Positions 19,585-30,034 of a stretch of DNA of 64,000 bases are shown here, one piece after another (position 1 is the stretch's first letter; every line of letters begins with the position of its first letter). The notes under the pieces are model-generated. The model was given only the letters and a program-made list of their open reading frames with translations, made no database searches and was not told where the DNA came from. Made by a program: the position numbers and the translations under genes. Source of the stretch: Pictodentalium vernedei (Eukaryota; Mollusca; Scaphopoda; Dentaliida; Dentaliidae); the NCBI GenBank assembly GCA_031216915.1, contig CM062291.1, positions 30,557,023 to 30,621,022 of the forward strand. The letters run 5' to 3'.

Positions 19585-20310
19585 ACCACAGTTTTTATAC
19601 CCCCGACTAAAGTCGGGTGGCATATAGTGATTGAAGTGTGTGTGTGTGTGTTCATGTGTCCATCCATGTGTGTGTCCGAGCCAATAACTCGAAAACGGTT
19701 AGGGCCACAGTCATCAAACTTCACACAATTATAAAGGACCGTGGGAGGATGTTTCACACACCATAGCCGGGTTTGTACCTTCAAGGTCAAGGTCACATTT
19801 CAAGGTCACACTAAAAATCGGTCAATATTCGTGTCTCAGCCATAACTCAGAAACGAATCATAGTACAATTGTTAAACTTTTTCAAATGTTAAGGACAGTC
19901 AGAAGGTGTGTCACGTATAATACTTTTCGCCGCATCTGCAATGTGAAGGTCACAGTTGACCTTCATATGTTCAGGGTCACAAATCGTGTCTCAATCATAA
20001 CTCCAATACTATTAGGGCTGCAGTCATCAAACTTCACACATTTATAAAGGACCATGGGAAGATGTGTCACACACCATAGCCGGATTCGTACCTTCAAGGT
20101 CAAGGTCACATTTCAAGGTCACACTAAAAATCGGCCAATATTCGTGTCTCAGCCATAACTCAGAAACGAATCATAGTACAGTTGTTAAACTTTCTACAAA
20201 TGTTAAGGGCAGTCAGAAGGTGTGTCGTGTATAATAGTTTCTGCCGCATCTGCAAGGTGAAGGTCACAGGGGGGGGGCATGTGTTACCTTAGTAACATTC
20301 TTCTTGTTTC
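19585..20310 (+). repeat. Mollusc-style repeat with two 313-bp tandem units
   Basis: It opens with the hairpin CCCGACT-AA-AGTCGGG (19602-19617). A unit containing ccaaggtc-type motifs, cacaccatagccgg and tcgtgtctcagccataactc is repeated with a 313-base offset (19738 versus 20051). A short (gt)n run at 19636 and a G run at 20271 are included. Confidence 0.65.
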
Positions 20311-20442
20311 ATCCAATTTTTGTTTTAATTATTAAACATCTAAAATGGGGTAAAATTTACCGATTCTTTGACAACGACAAATACTAATCGATTTTGTCGT
20401 GACCGATCGACAATCGATTAATCCTGACAGCCCTAAAAAGGT

Positions 20443-20590
20443 TAACTCTTTACCCAATGCACACAATATCAATATTTGTTAATTATTTTTTTCTCAAATT
20501 TTTCACAAAATTTCTACAAAACCATATCATGTGACTCCTTATTGGAATAAACTCAACGATATGATTTTGTTGAACTAGGAAAAATAATTA
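20443..20590. mobile_element. TTAA MITE subfamily A, decayed
   Basis: TTAACTCTTTACCCAATGCA and ccatatcatgtgactcctta are recognisable. The palindrome is mostly lost and the right end is missing. Confidence 0.6.
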
Positions 20591-20610
20591 TTTTCAACTG
20601 CTCAGTTGTG

Positions 20611-21168
20611 AGTGTGGTGGCTGAGTTGTTAGAGAATTGGACTCTGATCGAAGGTTTGACAATTTGATCCTGACCAGCAGTAATTGCATTGTGTCTTTGT
20701 GCAAGACACTTAATCAAGCCTGGAAATAAACAGACTCTCATCGGCAGAATGAGGTCCCCAGAGGATGAATTTGGTGATGCTACCCTGCATAGCAGGGTAG
20801 CATTACTAAATTTATCCTCTGTGAACATCAATCCAAATCAAAGTTACAGGCCTAAACAGAATGAGGTACACAGAAGATAAATTGGGGGATTCTAGTCCAC
20901 TGTATGGGATATCATCAACAAATTCACCCTCTGGGGACCTCAATCTGCAAATGACAGATTGCTTATTTCCAGGCTTGCACTTAATCGAGATTGCCCATGA
21001 GGGGGGCACTGTAGTGCTAAGTACTAAGGCATTCTGCATGTCTTCAACCATGTCAAACAGTTCGAGAGACAGACAGTTGCTAACCACTGCTCGGTGGTTC
21101 TCTTCAGGTACTCTGGCTTCCCCACTTGTAAAACTGTCTGACACGATGTGCTGTTGCAGGTTTTTTTT
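20611..21168 (+). mobile_element. tRNA-headed SINE split by a hAT MITE
   Basis: The head (gtgtggtggctgagttgtta) and body to cacttaat (20714) resume at 20978 and end near ctgtctgacacgatgtgctg. The body motif ggtggttctct.caggtactctgg identifies the family. Confidence 0.75.
20715..20977. mobile_element. hAT MITE with 8-bp duplication inside the SINE
   Basis: Ends are CAAGCCTGGAAATAA and TTATTTCCAGGCTTG. The duplicated 8-mer CACTTAAT is at 20707-20714 and 20978-20985; both copies derive from the SINE's own cacttaat motif. The interior has two sets of inverted arms around gctaccctgc-atagc-agggtagc. Confidence 0.9.
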
Positions 21169-21172
21169 TTAA

Positions 21173-22028
21173 CCCTTAAGGGCCTCTACAATTGTCCTGA
21201 ATTCACATCTGACGATAGCCTGCACACGCCCAGTGGCTAGACAGTGATTTCTAGTCAAGTCATGGCTGCCCTAACAGGCAGCCAAGACTTGACTAGAAAC
21301 TACAGCGTATGTAATCTGTTTATTATCAGCAGGACCTACCCATGATGGCTTGTTAAAGGGCACCTGTTCTGAGGTCGTAAAAGTTAGAAATAGGCCTTAA
21401 ACTCTTAGAAGCCGGGGAATCAGAATGAATTTATTGAACACTAGCGGGTGATACCCAGCGTTGCATGGGAGAAGATGGTTATATCAGCCGTTTTTGAAAT
21501 AGAAGGTCAAGGTCACCAATTTCAAGGTCAAGGTCGCCCCGCACGGGCAACCCTTCCGAAGAAGTCAAAATGATCGATGGGTCAATATACCCGCACATAT
21601 GAAATTTTTGCCCGATCGGACCAGCCGTTTTCGAATTAAAAGGTCAAGGTCATCAATTTCAAGGTCAAGGTCACCATGCACGGGCATGGCACCCATCCCA
21701 TGTTACTCGCAGGGACGAATTATTAGAAAATTTGAGATCGATCAGTCGAGAAACCAAGGAGTTCACCCGGAACAAAGATAGAGAGAGAGAGAGATACAGA
21801 CATTCGCATTTATATATTAGATGACATATGGCAAAAAACTTACAGTTAGCAGGTGCTTCTAGTCAAGTGTCGTCTGCCTATTCAGGCAGACGACACTTGA
21901 CTAGAAGCATCTGTTCAGTGTTTAATTCTCCCCGAGCCCAAAGATAGCCGAATCATCACAGCCAGATTACCTGACGTATTACATCACAGGTAAGAAAACT
22001 CGACACCCGGCTTCGAAGAGTTAAGGGT
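21173..22028. other. Composite of TTAA-type ends, foldbacks and a LINE-like 3' tail
   Basis: TTAACCCTTAAGGG (21171) and ttaagggttttaa (about 22018) look like inverted ends. Inside are the palindromes 21247-21300 (atttctagtcaagtcatggc) and 21851-21912 (cttctagtcaagtgtcgtct). Between them, 21432-21830 has repeated 'aaggtcaaggtca' motifs, a (ga)n run and a cgcatttatatattagatg tail like that of RTE-type LINEs. No LINE protein is visible. Confidence 0.45.
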
Positions 22029-22119
22029 TTTAAACCCCATTGAAAAAAGAAAATACTCTGTTTGTAAATTTTGCGAGTGAATGTAGTCGATTCATCCAAT
22101 AAAAGGTTAATGGAGGTTT

Positions 22120-22138
22120 ATTTTTATTTCAATTTCAG
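22120..22138 (+). promoter_or_regulatory. 3' splice site of the DIPK1-like exon
   Basis: tttttatttcaatttcag is a pyrimidine-rich tract ending in AG, directly before an open frame that starts in phase 0 at 22139. Confidence 0.7.
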
Positions 22139-22828
22139 ATTTCTCTTCTAGAAGCAAGAAATACAATTGATATGATTCAGAGTCCAGAGTTTTATAGATT
22201 GTTGTTCTTCGAAAATCATTCCATGCCAAAAATAAATGGCACCTGTGGCAAAATGTTTGCTTATGAAGACCCGCGTATTTATGAGATTTTTAATAATCCC
22301 AAACATATGTTTCTCAAACTGTTTGCATCCAATTCACGTCAATACTATTATCCAGTTTGGAAGAGTAGAGCAAAGATAGGTGTTGGAATGTTAGAGTTTG
22401 CCGATGCCTTATTAGAAACTGTTGGAGCGAAGTTTACTGTTTGTAACTTTAATGTAAATACTGTAGGATATACATCAGAATATGAATTTTTTCTCAGGGA
22501 TATATCAGCAATTCTACCATTGACATTTGTACAGTCACAGCTAAGGGAGAAATCATGCACACAGGACAATGACTGTTATTTAGCAGAGCTGTGTCACTCT
22601 AAGTGTGACCGGAACACTAAGCAATGTATTGGTGATTTAATTCAGCCAAGTATGGCTCATATCTGTGATATTTTAAGAGAGTATATCGTGTTTGATGCTC
22701 CAAAATCTATTAGGGGTCAGTTGGACTTGTTGTTGGACAAATGTCGACAAATTACATTTGGAAGAGAAGATGAGTACTCGTTGTTGTTATTTAATATAAA
22801 ATCATTACTATGGACTGTGATAAAATAA
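22139..22828 (+). CDS. Terminal exon of a DIPK1/FAM69-like divergent kinase
   Basis: This is probably a host gene. The frame is open from the splice acceptor to a TAA at 22828, about 229 residues including the ones before the first ATG (22172). Upstream exons are not seen in the window. Features are SMPKINGTCGKMFAYED, a DFG-like position in LRDISAI, and a Cys-rich motif EKSCTQDNDC...CHSKCDRNTKQC resembling the calcium/EF-hand-like Cys module of DIPK1 (FAM69) proteins, which are secretory-pathway kinase-like proteins in the ER. Codon usage is ordinary and no frame defects are present. A Harbinger-type MITE begins 12 bases after the stop, so the 3' UTR includes or is cut by it. The family call is from memory of the motif pattern and needs a profile search; another extracellular kinase-like family is the main alternative. 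Confidence 0.6.
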   Translation: MSLLEARNTIDMIQSPEFYRLLFFENHSMPKINGTCGKMFAYEDPRIYEIFNNPKHMFLKLFASNSRQYYYPVWKSRAKIGVGMLEFADALLETVGAKFTVCNFNVNTVGYTSEYEFFLRDISAILPLTFVQSQLREKSCTQDNDCYLAELCHSKCDRNTKQCIGDLIQPSMAHICDILREYIVFDAPKSIRGQLDLLLDKCRQITFGREDEYSLLLFNIKSLLWTVIK

Positions 22829-22839
22829 CATTCTTCTAA

Positions 22840-23242
22840 GGCCACACAAAGTAGACCTTCTGTTTCTCAGGCCATTATTTGTGAAATTGCATGCGGGCGA
22901 GCGTTTTTTTATTTTATTTTTTATTTCAGTAATTATTTCTTTGCCATCAAAAGTTCATGTTCTTGGTTCAAGTTTTAGGCCTCATAATCTACAGAATAGC
23001 ATGGGTGGTGGTGTATTTCATCCATTGAGAGCAAGAAGGCTTTGCAATGCTAAAGCATTGCAAAGCCTTCTTGCACTCAAGGGACAAATTCATCAATTTT
23101 TTTAACTTGGGTAAAATATCAGACATAAACCATTTAATTTTATTTTTTTTTAAGTTTAAATTGGTTATAAAAGGAGAGCATGCAGCAGCCAAAAGGACCA
23201 TGCAGGAGGGCCTGAGAAACAGATTTTTTATTTTTTTAGGCC
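22840..23242. mobile_element. Harbinger-type MITE, copy 1
   Basis: It is flanked by TAA at 22837-22839 and 23243-23245, with GGCC at both ends. The centre is a perfect palindrome, aaggctttgcaatgct / agcattgcaaagcctt. It is about 403 bases and belongs to the same family as 41702-42103 and 43064-43466 in the other orientation. A 3-bp TTA/TAA duplication is typical of PIF/Harbinger. Confidence 0.85.
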
Positions 23243-23299
23243 TAACATGCAAAAACATCCTCATCATTATTACCATATTAACTCTCTACACACTGATGT

Positions 23300-23672
23300 G
23301 GGAGCACGGTGGCTCAGTGGTAAGCTATTGGACTTCTATGCTAGAGGTCCCGAGTTCGATCTCCGTCCGGGACGACCCGCATTGTGTCCTTGGGCAAGGC
23401 ACTTTATCCCAGTTGCCTACATGGAGGCACGATGGCGCCTTGTACTAGGGCATACTGCGCATCGATGGTGCACATGTCTTCAGCCACTGTAACCCTGCTT
23501 GAGCAGAGCTTGAACAGAGTTAGAATGTTGAGCTGGCAGTCGCTCGTCAATGCTCAGTGGTTCTCTCCGGGTACTCCGGCTTTCTCCACCCGTAAAACTG
23601 TATCAGTCACGATTAGCCATTGTGCATAAGTATGTGACCTTAATCACCAATAAATAAATAAGTAAAATATGT
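23300..23672 (+). mobile_element. tRNA-headed SINE
   Basis: It starts gggagcacggtggctcagtg (box A-like) and has gagttcgatctccgtc (box B-like). The body holds ggttctctccgggtactccg and the tail is aataaataaataag. Flanking ACTGATGT occurs at 23292-23299 and 23673-23680. Confidence 0.85.
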
Positions 23673-23856
23673 ACTGATGTCGAAAAATATAATTCCAAGC
23701 TGCAAATATTTCACATAAATGCAACTAGAAATTTAACTGGTACAGCGCTAAATTATTTTTCAAAGGTGATTTGTAACATGAGAGTATTTTTTAGAGATAG
23801 GTGGTATTGGAATTTTGAGTTTGGTTTTGGTTTTGGTATTTTTAGGTATACCTCGA

Positions 23857-24518
23857 TATCAATTCAGTTGCCGAGCCCGGTTAGTCCTTGGATGGGTGAC
23901 CATCAGAGTGATGGATTCGGACTACCGCATTGTGTCCTTTGGCAAGGCACTACCGCATTGTCCACATGGGGGGCATGATGACACTATGCACTAAGGCATA
24001 CTGCACGGTATCAGTTCAGTTGCCGAGCCTGGTTAGTCCTTGGATGGGTGACCATCAGAGCGATGGATTCGGACTCCCGCATTGTGTCCTTGGGCAAGGC
24101 ACTTAACCCCAATTGTCCACATGGGGGCATGATGACACCATGCACTAAGGCATACTGCACAGTATCAGTTCAGTTGCCGAGCCTGGTCAGTCCTCGGATG
24201 GGTGACCATCAGAGCGATGGATTCGGACTCCCGCATTGTGTCCTTTGGCAAGGCACTTAAACCTGATTGTCCACATGGGGGCACGATGACGCCATGTACT
24301 AAGGCATACTGCACGTTGATCGTACACATGTCTTCAGCCAATCTAAACCTGCCAGTGCTGCAGTGCGGAGTTACCATGTTGGTGAGCTGGCAGCTGCTCG
24401 TCATTGCTCTGTGGTTCTCTACGGGTACTCTGGCTTCCTTTGCCATTGAAGACAAACTTTCACCGACATGATATGATCTTGGCTGTTAAAGTGTCGTTAA
24501 GCCTTAATAAATAAAGAG
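23857..24518 (+). mobile_element. 5S-rRNA-like SINE, tandem trimer of the head
   Basis: Three units begin tgccgagcc(c/t)ggttagtc followed by cttggatgggtgacc, which matches the internal and box C region of 5S rRNA. Units 1 and 2 are cut at the same point (...ggcatactgcac). Unit 3 continues through the common SINE body to 24518. The 12-mer tatcaRttcagt occurs at 23857, 24009, 24163 and 24519, bracketing every unit. Confidence 0.75.
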
Positions 24519-24724
24519 TATCAGTTCAGTATTCAATATCGGACTTGACTGAGATTTGCTGATAGTATCAAAGAGGAATACAGATCAAGAACAATAGAAT
24601 AAGTTGTTGTAGTGTCATTGTACCACAACGCTATAAATGACACTGCCAATGAGCTCAATAGTGGCATTCTTTTACAACCACAAATCATATCTACAGTAAT
24701 TTTGTGACTTGTTCTAAAGGCACT

Positions 24725-24965
24725 TTAATGTTTAAAGACCGATGTCAGGCTTTTGTGAGCTCAGAGCATGTGTCCTGACCATGCCATCTTTAGGAGGTCC
24801 TGTTGACAATAGACAAAACATCTGGGCAGTGATTTCTAGTCAGGTCTTGACTGCCTGTTAAGCCAGCCAAGACCTGACTAGATATCACTGCTAAGCAAGT
24901 GGACAAGTACAAGTTGTACTCTAGTGGGAATTCAGGACAGCTGCCCAGTCCATTGAGGGTTAACA
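24725..24965. mobile_element. MITE with ctagtcaggtcttgactgcc hairpin
   Basis: The inverted arms at 24827-24890 (cagtgatttctagtcaggtc and complement) match the foldback at 21241-21300. The end attgagggTTAAC and the inner piece gaattcaggaca are inverted relative to 21171-21210, so this is the same family in reverse orientation. Confidence 0.55.
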
Positions 24966-25635
24966 AAACTGAAAAGAAAATCAGTCTCTTCTTTCATGAA
25001 AATGAACCTTTCAGCTGTTAACAAGCCTCAACAGAGACTTATAAATAGCGAATGTAGGAAAATTTGAAAATTCAGATAATATTGATATTCGATGATTAGT
25101 TCAGTTCGGTTTGGTTATCCCCGTGATATCGGTATCAGTTCGGTTTTTCAGTATATTTCCCATCTCTTGATTCAAACCACAAATTTAAACCACCCACTAA
25201 AATTATTTCAACAGATGTTTCATTCCTTGAGTGCAACAAGACACCATCTACAATGCTAAAGCAGTGCAGATGATGCCTTGTTGCATTTAAGGGACGATTT
25301 GTTACTTTGCCAAAGAATGGAAAATTTGGCAGATTTTAGCCTGACTGTGATTTGTAGCAGTGACAGTAATGTCTTGATATTTATATCATGCTGGTCTTAA
25401 TCTATTCGAAATTTCTTCAGTAAACAGTTTCACATTGTGATTCAATATTGCAATTGGAGATGATACAATGAGTGTTGTCAAAACACTCATGTTACGGGAC
25501 CCGAGAATGCCACAAAAGGTCATTATCTGATGTGCTGATAACCCTGGTGACAAGCATATCTTAATAGCAGGTGGATATCTGGCATGCCTCGCTATTCACT
25601 ATCTGTGTTTTGGCATATTGATATTAGAATAATGC

Positions 25636-26511
25636 GGGAGCGCCAGGGGTCAAAATAAGCGGTATCGCATAGCATTTCACTATGCAAAATGCAGGAAAAG
25701 CTATGCAATTATTAAACATAGCAAAATGCGATGCACATTCTCAAGTTCATGGTGGACAATTACTTCTGGTAAAACAGAGGATGGCTCAGTGGCAAATCAG
25801 CTGTTCAGGGACCACCAGGTAGAATACCTGGTGGTCCATGAACTGCCAATATTCCTCCAAGTCATCAACTGTCCACTCCAGAAAAAAGATAAGTGGGGAT
25901 AGATGCCTACTCACATGCTGGCAGAGTACCAAATCAGCATGTCTGTGGCACAGTGCCATATGTTTTTTTCTCCAAGTAGGCCTACCTCTAATATCCATGT
26001 AACTAAGTGTCAAATGCTTTCTAGGGAACAAAAGCACTCATTATTGTTTATTGAATTTGAAATTCACATAAAAATTCACATAAAAATGCTATACATTTTT
26101 TGAAAGTGTATAGCATTTCGCTATGCAAATAAAAAAAAGTCTTTTGATCCCTGGGGAGTGCGGTGGCTCAGTGGTAGACTGTTGGACTTCCATGCTAGAG
26201 GCGGTCCAGAGTTCGATCCCCGTCCGGGACGACCCGCGTTGCATCCTTGGGCAAGGCACTTTATCCTGGTTGCTTGCATGTGGGCATGATGACGCTGTGT
26301 ACTAAGGTGTACTGCACATCGATGGTGCACATGTCTTCAACTGCTGTAACCCTGCTTGAGCGGAGCTTGAACAGTTAGAATGTTGTGGAGCTGACAGTTG
26401 CTCATCGATGCTCGGTGGTTCTCTCCGGGTACTCCGGCTTTCTCCACCTGTAAAGCTGTCACGGTCATGATTAGCCATTGTGCATAAGTATGTGACCTTA
26501 AACACCAATAA
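25636..26511 (+). mobile_element. SINE split in its head by a hAT element
   Basis: The first eight bases (GGGAGCGC, 25636-25643) are separated from the rest (ggtggctcagtggtagactg, from 26162). The target duplication ATTAGAATAATGC is at 25623-25635 and 26512-26524. The body and the caccaataa tail are complete. Confidence 0.85.
25644..26153. mobile_element. hAT-type element inside the SINE head
   Basis: Ends are CAGGGGTCAAAAT and TTTTGATCCCTG (inverted). The 8-bp duplication is GGGAGCGC / GGGAGTGC with one mismatch. The interior carries the palindromes gcatagcatttcactatgc and ggaccaccaggta-gaa-tacctggtggtcc. No transposase is present. Confidence 0.8.
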
Positions 26512-26524
26512 ATTAGAATAATGC

Positions 26525-26865
26525 AGGGTGGCTCAGTGGTTGGGGCATTGGACTTCAAACCGAAAGGTCCACGGTTTAGGGGCAACTATGTCATGTCCTT
26601 GGGCAAGACACTTAATCCTGATTGCCCACATGGGGGCATGGAGGCACTATGTACTAAGGAGTACTGCACTATGATGGTGTACTTGTCTTCATCCAATGCT
26701 AACCCTGCTTGTGCAGAGTTAGTATGCTTGTGGAGTCTTACAGTTGCTTGCCACTGCTCGGTGATTCTCTCTGGGTACTCTGACTTCATCCACTTGTAAA
26801 TCTGTCCAACATGGTGTAACCCTGGCTGGAAAAAGTGTTGTTAAACCCCAATAAAAAAAAAAAAA
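26525..26865 (+). mobile_element. Second SINE at the same target
   Basis: It runs from agggtggctcagtggttggg to an A-rich tail, flanked by ATTAGAATAATGC at 26512-26524 and 26866-26878. The tail differs from the first SINE (ggctggaaaaagtgttgtta), as in the copy ending at 24518, so two subfamilies exist. Confidence 0.85.
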
Positions 26866-26939
26866 ATTAGAATAATGCAGGCTTACCTCTGTAGGCCTAC
26901 AAATGTAATTTTGAGAGAAAATTGGTGCCAACAAAAATA

Positions 26940-27570
26940 AAGGCGTTTACAGAGCATTCCTCGTATTTCTCCTTGTCAGAATCCACCAGTACAAAAGGTT
27001 TCTACTCTTCTGTAATGAGTGGATGTTTAACCATTAGTGAAAATCATAATTGATAAAAACTTTGATACAGGTTAATCGATTAATCACTTTTCCTCTATAG
27101 TAAATACTTGTGTAAGCTCTGCCACTGCATCATTTCTGCCAGAGCAAGAAGAGTAAAAAGATAGTGCACGAGTGATGGAAATCTAACGCAGGTAATTATG
27201 GTGTTAGCTCTTCCACTGCATCATTTCTGTCAGAGCAAGGAGAGTAAAAAAAATAATGCACCAGTGACAGAAACCTGACACAGGTAAATTTGTGTATGCC
27301 CACCGCTCGCGTAATTCTAATCCCATGTAAGCATTTTATTTTGCGTACCTGAGCCATTTTTGACTCTCAGACACTCTGACAGTTCCCTTTGCAAAGGGTT
27401 AAACCAAAGTGCCATTAAGCCGACCTTTGGTCTTCAACCCTCAGAAAAATAAATTTAGCTTGTCTGATCAAACTGGGGGTGAGTTTGACTGTTAATCATA
27501 CCTGTTGGGTCATCAGTAAACCGCAATACTCTCCAAAATCTTGTTATTGTTATATTATCTATAATAATAT
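26940..27570. other. Non-coding stretch, no gene seen
   Basis: A 90-base segment (gctcttccactgcatcatttctg ... agagcaagaagagtaaaaa) is repeated once at about 27115 and 27205. Otherwise I see no feature. The tail end is the presumed intron before the exon at 27579. Confidence 0.45.
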
Positions 27571-27578
27571 TATTTCAG

Positions 27579-27831
27579 TTTTGCATACAGCAGTATCTGT
27601 TCTGACGAGAATCATTTGAATTTTTTACAAACCCCTCTACCCAAGTATCGGCTGATTGGTCGAGAAGTTATGCATGGAATTCAGGCAGACATTCTTGCTC
27701 AATCAGCCTATGCTAGAGTAGAAGGGTTTATTAAATTAGAAACACAGGTTCAGCAACAGTTGATTGGCATTGACTGGCTTGAATGCATTCCATGTGGAGA
27801 ACACATTCACTTTACAGTGCAGACACCATAG
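27579..27831 (+). CDS. Short terminal exon of an unrecognised host gene
   Basis: A good 3' splice site (aatattatttcag, ending 27578) precedes a frame of 83 residues in phase 1 with stop TAG at 27829-27831. The peptide contains TPLPKYRLIGREVMHG, a Q-rich turn (ETQVQQQLIGIDWLECIP) and CGEHIHFTVQTP. Composition is balanced and it matches no repeat seen elsewhere in the window, unlike most small frames here. I do not recognise the family. Its upstream exon would have to lie elsewhere; relation to the kinase-like exon 4.8 kb upstream is unlikely because that one ends in its own stop. Confidence 0.45.
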
Positions 27832-27907
27832 ACTGATCACTTTCCATGAGTGGGCGATATTTCCACGGATGTAATAATATTAGATTTCAAAGAGTACTTA
27901 TAGGAAT

Positions 27908-27982
27908 AATCATCAAAAATTTAATTAATGAAGCACCGGGTTGTACCCGGTGCTTCATTAATTAACATTTTGCTGATGATGA
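27908..27982. repeat. Perfect foldback
   Basis: ttaattaatgaagcaccggg-ttg-tacccggtgcttcattaatta with outer atcatcaaaaa / ttttgctgatgat arms. It is about 76 bases, and either a MITE or a structured element. Confidence 0.65.
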
Positions 27983-27989
27983 TACTTAT

Positions 27990-28880
27990 TACCCGGTAAA
28001 TGCATGGACATCATCGCCCTTGTGTGGATTATGACCAGTCCACGGCTGCTGTGCTGTACTTGGCATTTAGAGGATGTTTGTGAGGCAAAACAATGGCGAA
28101 TTGTTCAGTAGAGCAGTTAGCTCTCCAAAGTAACTCCCAAGAGAGCGATTTGTTGACAAACTGAATTTTTCAAAAAGCCAAGCCCAGTGCACCCAAAATT
28201 GTTACGATGCTCTGTTATGGGAGCAAACATTATTTCTGCAGATGTTCAAGACAAGTTATTTTGGAAAATTTATTTTATTTTGTTCATACTAATGTATTTT
28301 GTACATGTAATATATACAAGTTTACTTATTTTAAAACCCATATCAGTGTCAATTATAACACATTATCCCTTTATCAACATTCAGCACGTCTTGATGCATT
28401 AAGAGGCAGGGCAAAATTGTTATCTTGGGCTACATTGCACCGAGTTGATAAAGAGACATCCAGGTATTAAATCTCCATGTACCCTGGATTTTGCCCGACA
28501 TAACTTAAAATGTATACATTGGTCAAAGAAACTTCCACAGCAGTGACAGGAAAATTTTAAAGCACACCCAAGGCCTGCATGCATTCTGCCCTCAGTTAGG
28601 CACCACCACCAGAACGATTAAGTTAATGAATGAGAATAAAAAATGGTGGCCAGCATCACCGTGTCAGTCTTACTAGTAGTCACTGTAAGACTATTCCCCC
28701 ACCTTGTGCATACATGGGCTGTAAACTCAAGTAGGCCCGGGGTAGAGCATAGAAATTATTAGATCTAGCTTTTAACTGCATCCTTATCTCAGTAGAAGGT
28801 GCGACTTTATAACTCGTGAGTGCTAATTGCATGTACTGAATATCAGTCCGCGTTACAATTCTGCAGAAATCTTGATCAAC
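27990..28880. other. Non-coding stretch, no gene seen
   Basis: No open frame with coding character, no repeat shared within the window and no RNA gene can be supported. Confidence 0.4.
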
Positions 28881-28892
28881 TGCCATGCATCA

Positions 28893-28940
28893 GATGTGAT
28901 TTTCTGGTGATTTGCTGTGCTAACCTAACGCTTCATTATT
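28893..28940 (+). repeat. Start of a roughly 130-bp tandem host repeat
   Basis: cagatgtgattttctggtga through ctgtgctaacctaacg continues, after the Helitron-like element, at 33447-33531. The next unit resumes after DIRS copy 3 at 40567. This unit retains the uninterrupted site used by DIRS copy 3. Confidence 0.75.
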
Positions 28941-29295
28941 AGCTCACCGGACTGAAAGTCAGGGTGAGCTTTTCTGATCAATCTTCGTCCGTCATCCATC
29001 CGTTCCGTCACCCTGCGTGAAAGTGGTGTTTGAGCCTCTTTCTCCTAAACCACTGGCCACATTTTAATTAAATTTCATGTAAGTAGTGGTTATATAGGGG
29101 CATTTTGATTTTTATGCAAATTAAGTTTTGGCTCATATTGAGCAGAGGGGTGGGGAAAAAATGGCCAAATTTTTTGAAAATCTTCTTCTAATGAACCACT
29201 AGTAGCAGAGACTTGATATATGGTATACAGAGTCCTTCTGAGGTTTAGAATCAAGTTTGTTCAAGAGAAGTTTGTCGGGCATTATTTGCCTTCGT

Positions 29296-29672
29296 GGGGG
29301 CGCGGTGGCTCACTTGGTAGAGGTGCAGGCTGCAAGCCGAGAGGTCCTCAGTTCGAATCCCACCTGCGGCAACCGCGTTGTGTCCTTGGGCAAGACACTT
29401 CACCCCGATTGCCTACATGGGGGCACGATGACGCTGTGTACTGAGGCGTACTGCACGTCGATGGTGCGCATGTCTTCAACCAATCTAACACTGCCTGTGC
29501 TGCGGTGCAGAGTTCAGAGTTACGATGTTGGAGAGCTGACAGCTGCTCGTCGTTGCTCGGTGGTTCTCTCCGGGTACTCCGGCTTCCTCCACCCGTAAAA
29601 CTGTCACGGTCACGATTAGCCATTGTGCATAAGTATGTGACCTTAAACACCAATAAAATAAAATAAATAAAA
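29296..29672 (+). mobile_element. tRNA-headed SINE
   Basis: It starts gggggcgcggtggctcactt and has a cagttcgaatcccacc box B. It ends in aataaataaaa. The target duplication TTTGCCTTCGT is at 29285-29295 and 29673-29683. Confidence 0.9.
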
Positions 29673-30034
29673 TTTGCCTTCGTTATGGGAGGGGCAAAAA
29701 TTTTGGCCACACCTAAAATTTCTATTTTCAGAACCGTGAGGTTGATTTGAACCAAATTTGATTTGAGATGATAATGGGTCATAAGTAGTTGATTGATACA
29801 AAAAAAAATTTTCTTATTGCCCCATGGGAACCTCTGGAGCTAAAAATAGGAAAAACCTTAAAACTGCCATATCTCCAAAACTACATGGCACAGAGAATTC
29901 TTATTTTGAATAAAGCTTACTTTTATCCAGTAGAATAGAATGGTTAAAAAAAGTCCCTATCAGTTTGATCACAAGGTACTTTTTTCAGGACTTTGAAAAA
30001 GTGCTGAGTCAGCACTTTTTAACACTGTAGGCAA

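Noticed and set aside
21988..21996. Splice donor cacag|gtaaga as the end of an exon preceding 22139
   Set aside because: The sequence before it has no open frame of useful length and lies within repeat-derived DNA.
23857..24200. 5S rRNA genes
   Set aside because: Only the 3' internal promoter portion of 5S is present; box A and the 5' half are missing, and SINE body sequence follows.
26121..26585. Minus-strand proteins across SINE copies (for example those with GGGSRSTRREPPS)
   Set aside because: The same peptide recurs wherever the SINE occurs; it is the antisense of the SINE body.
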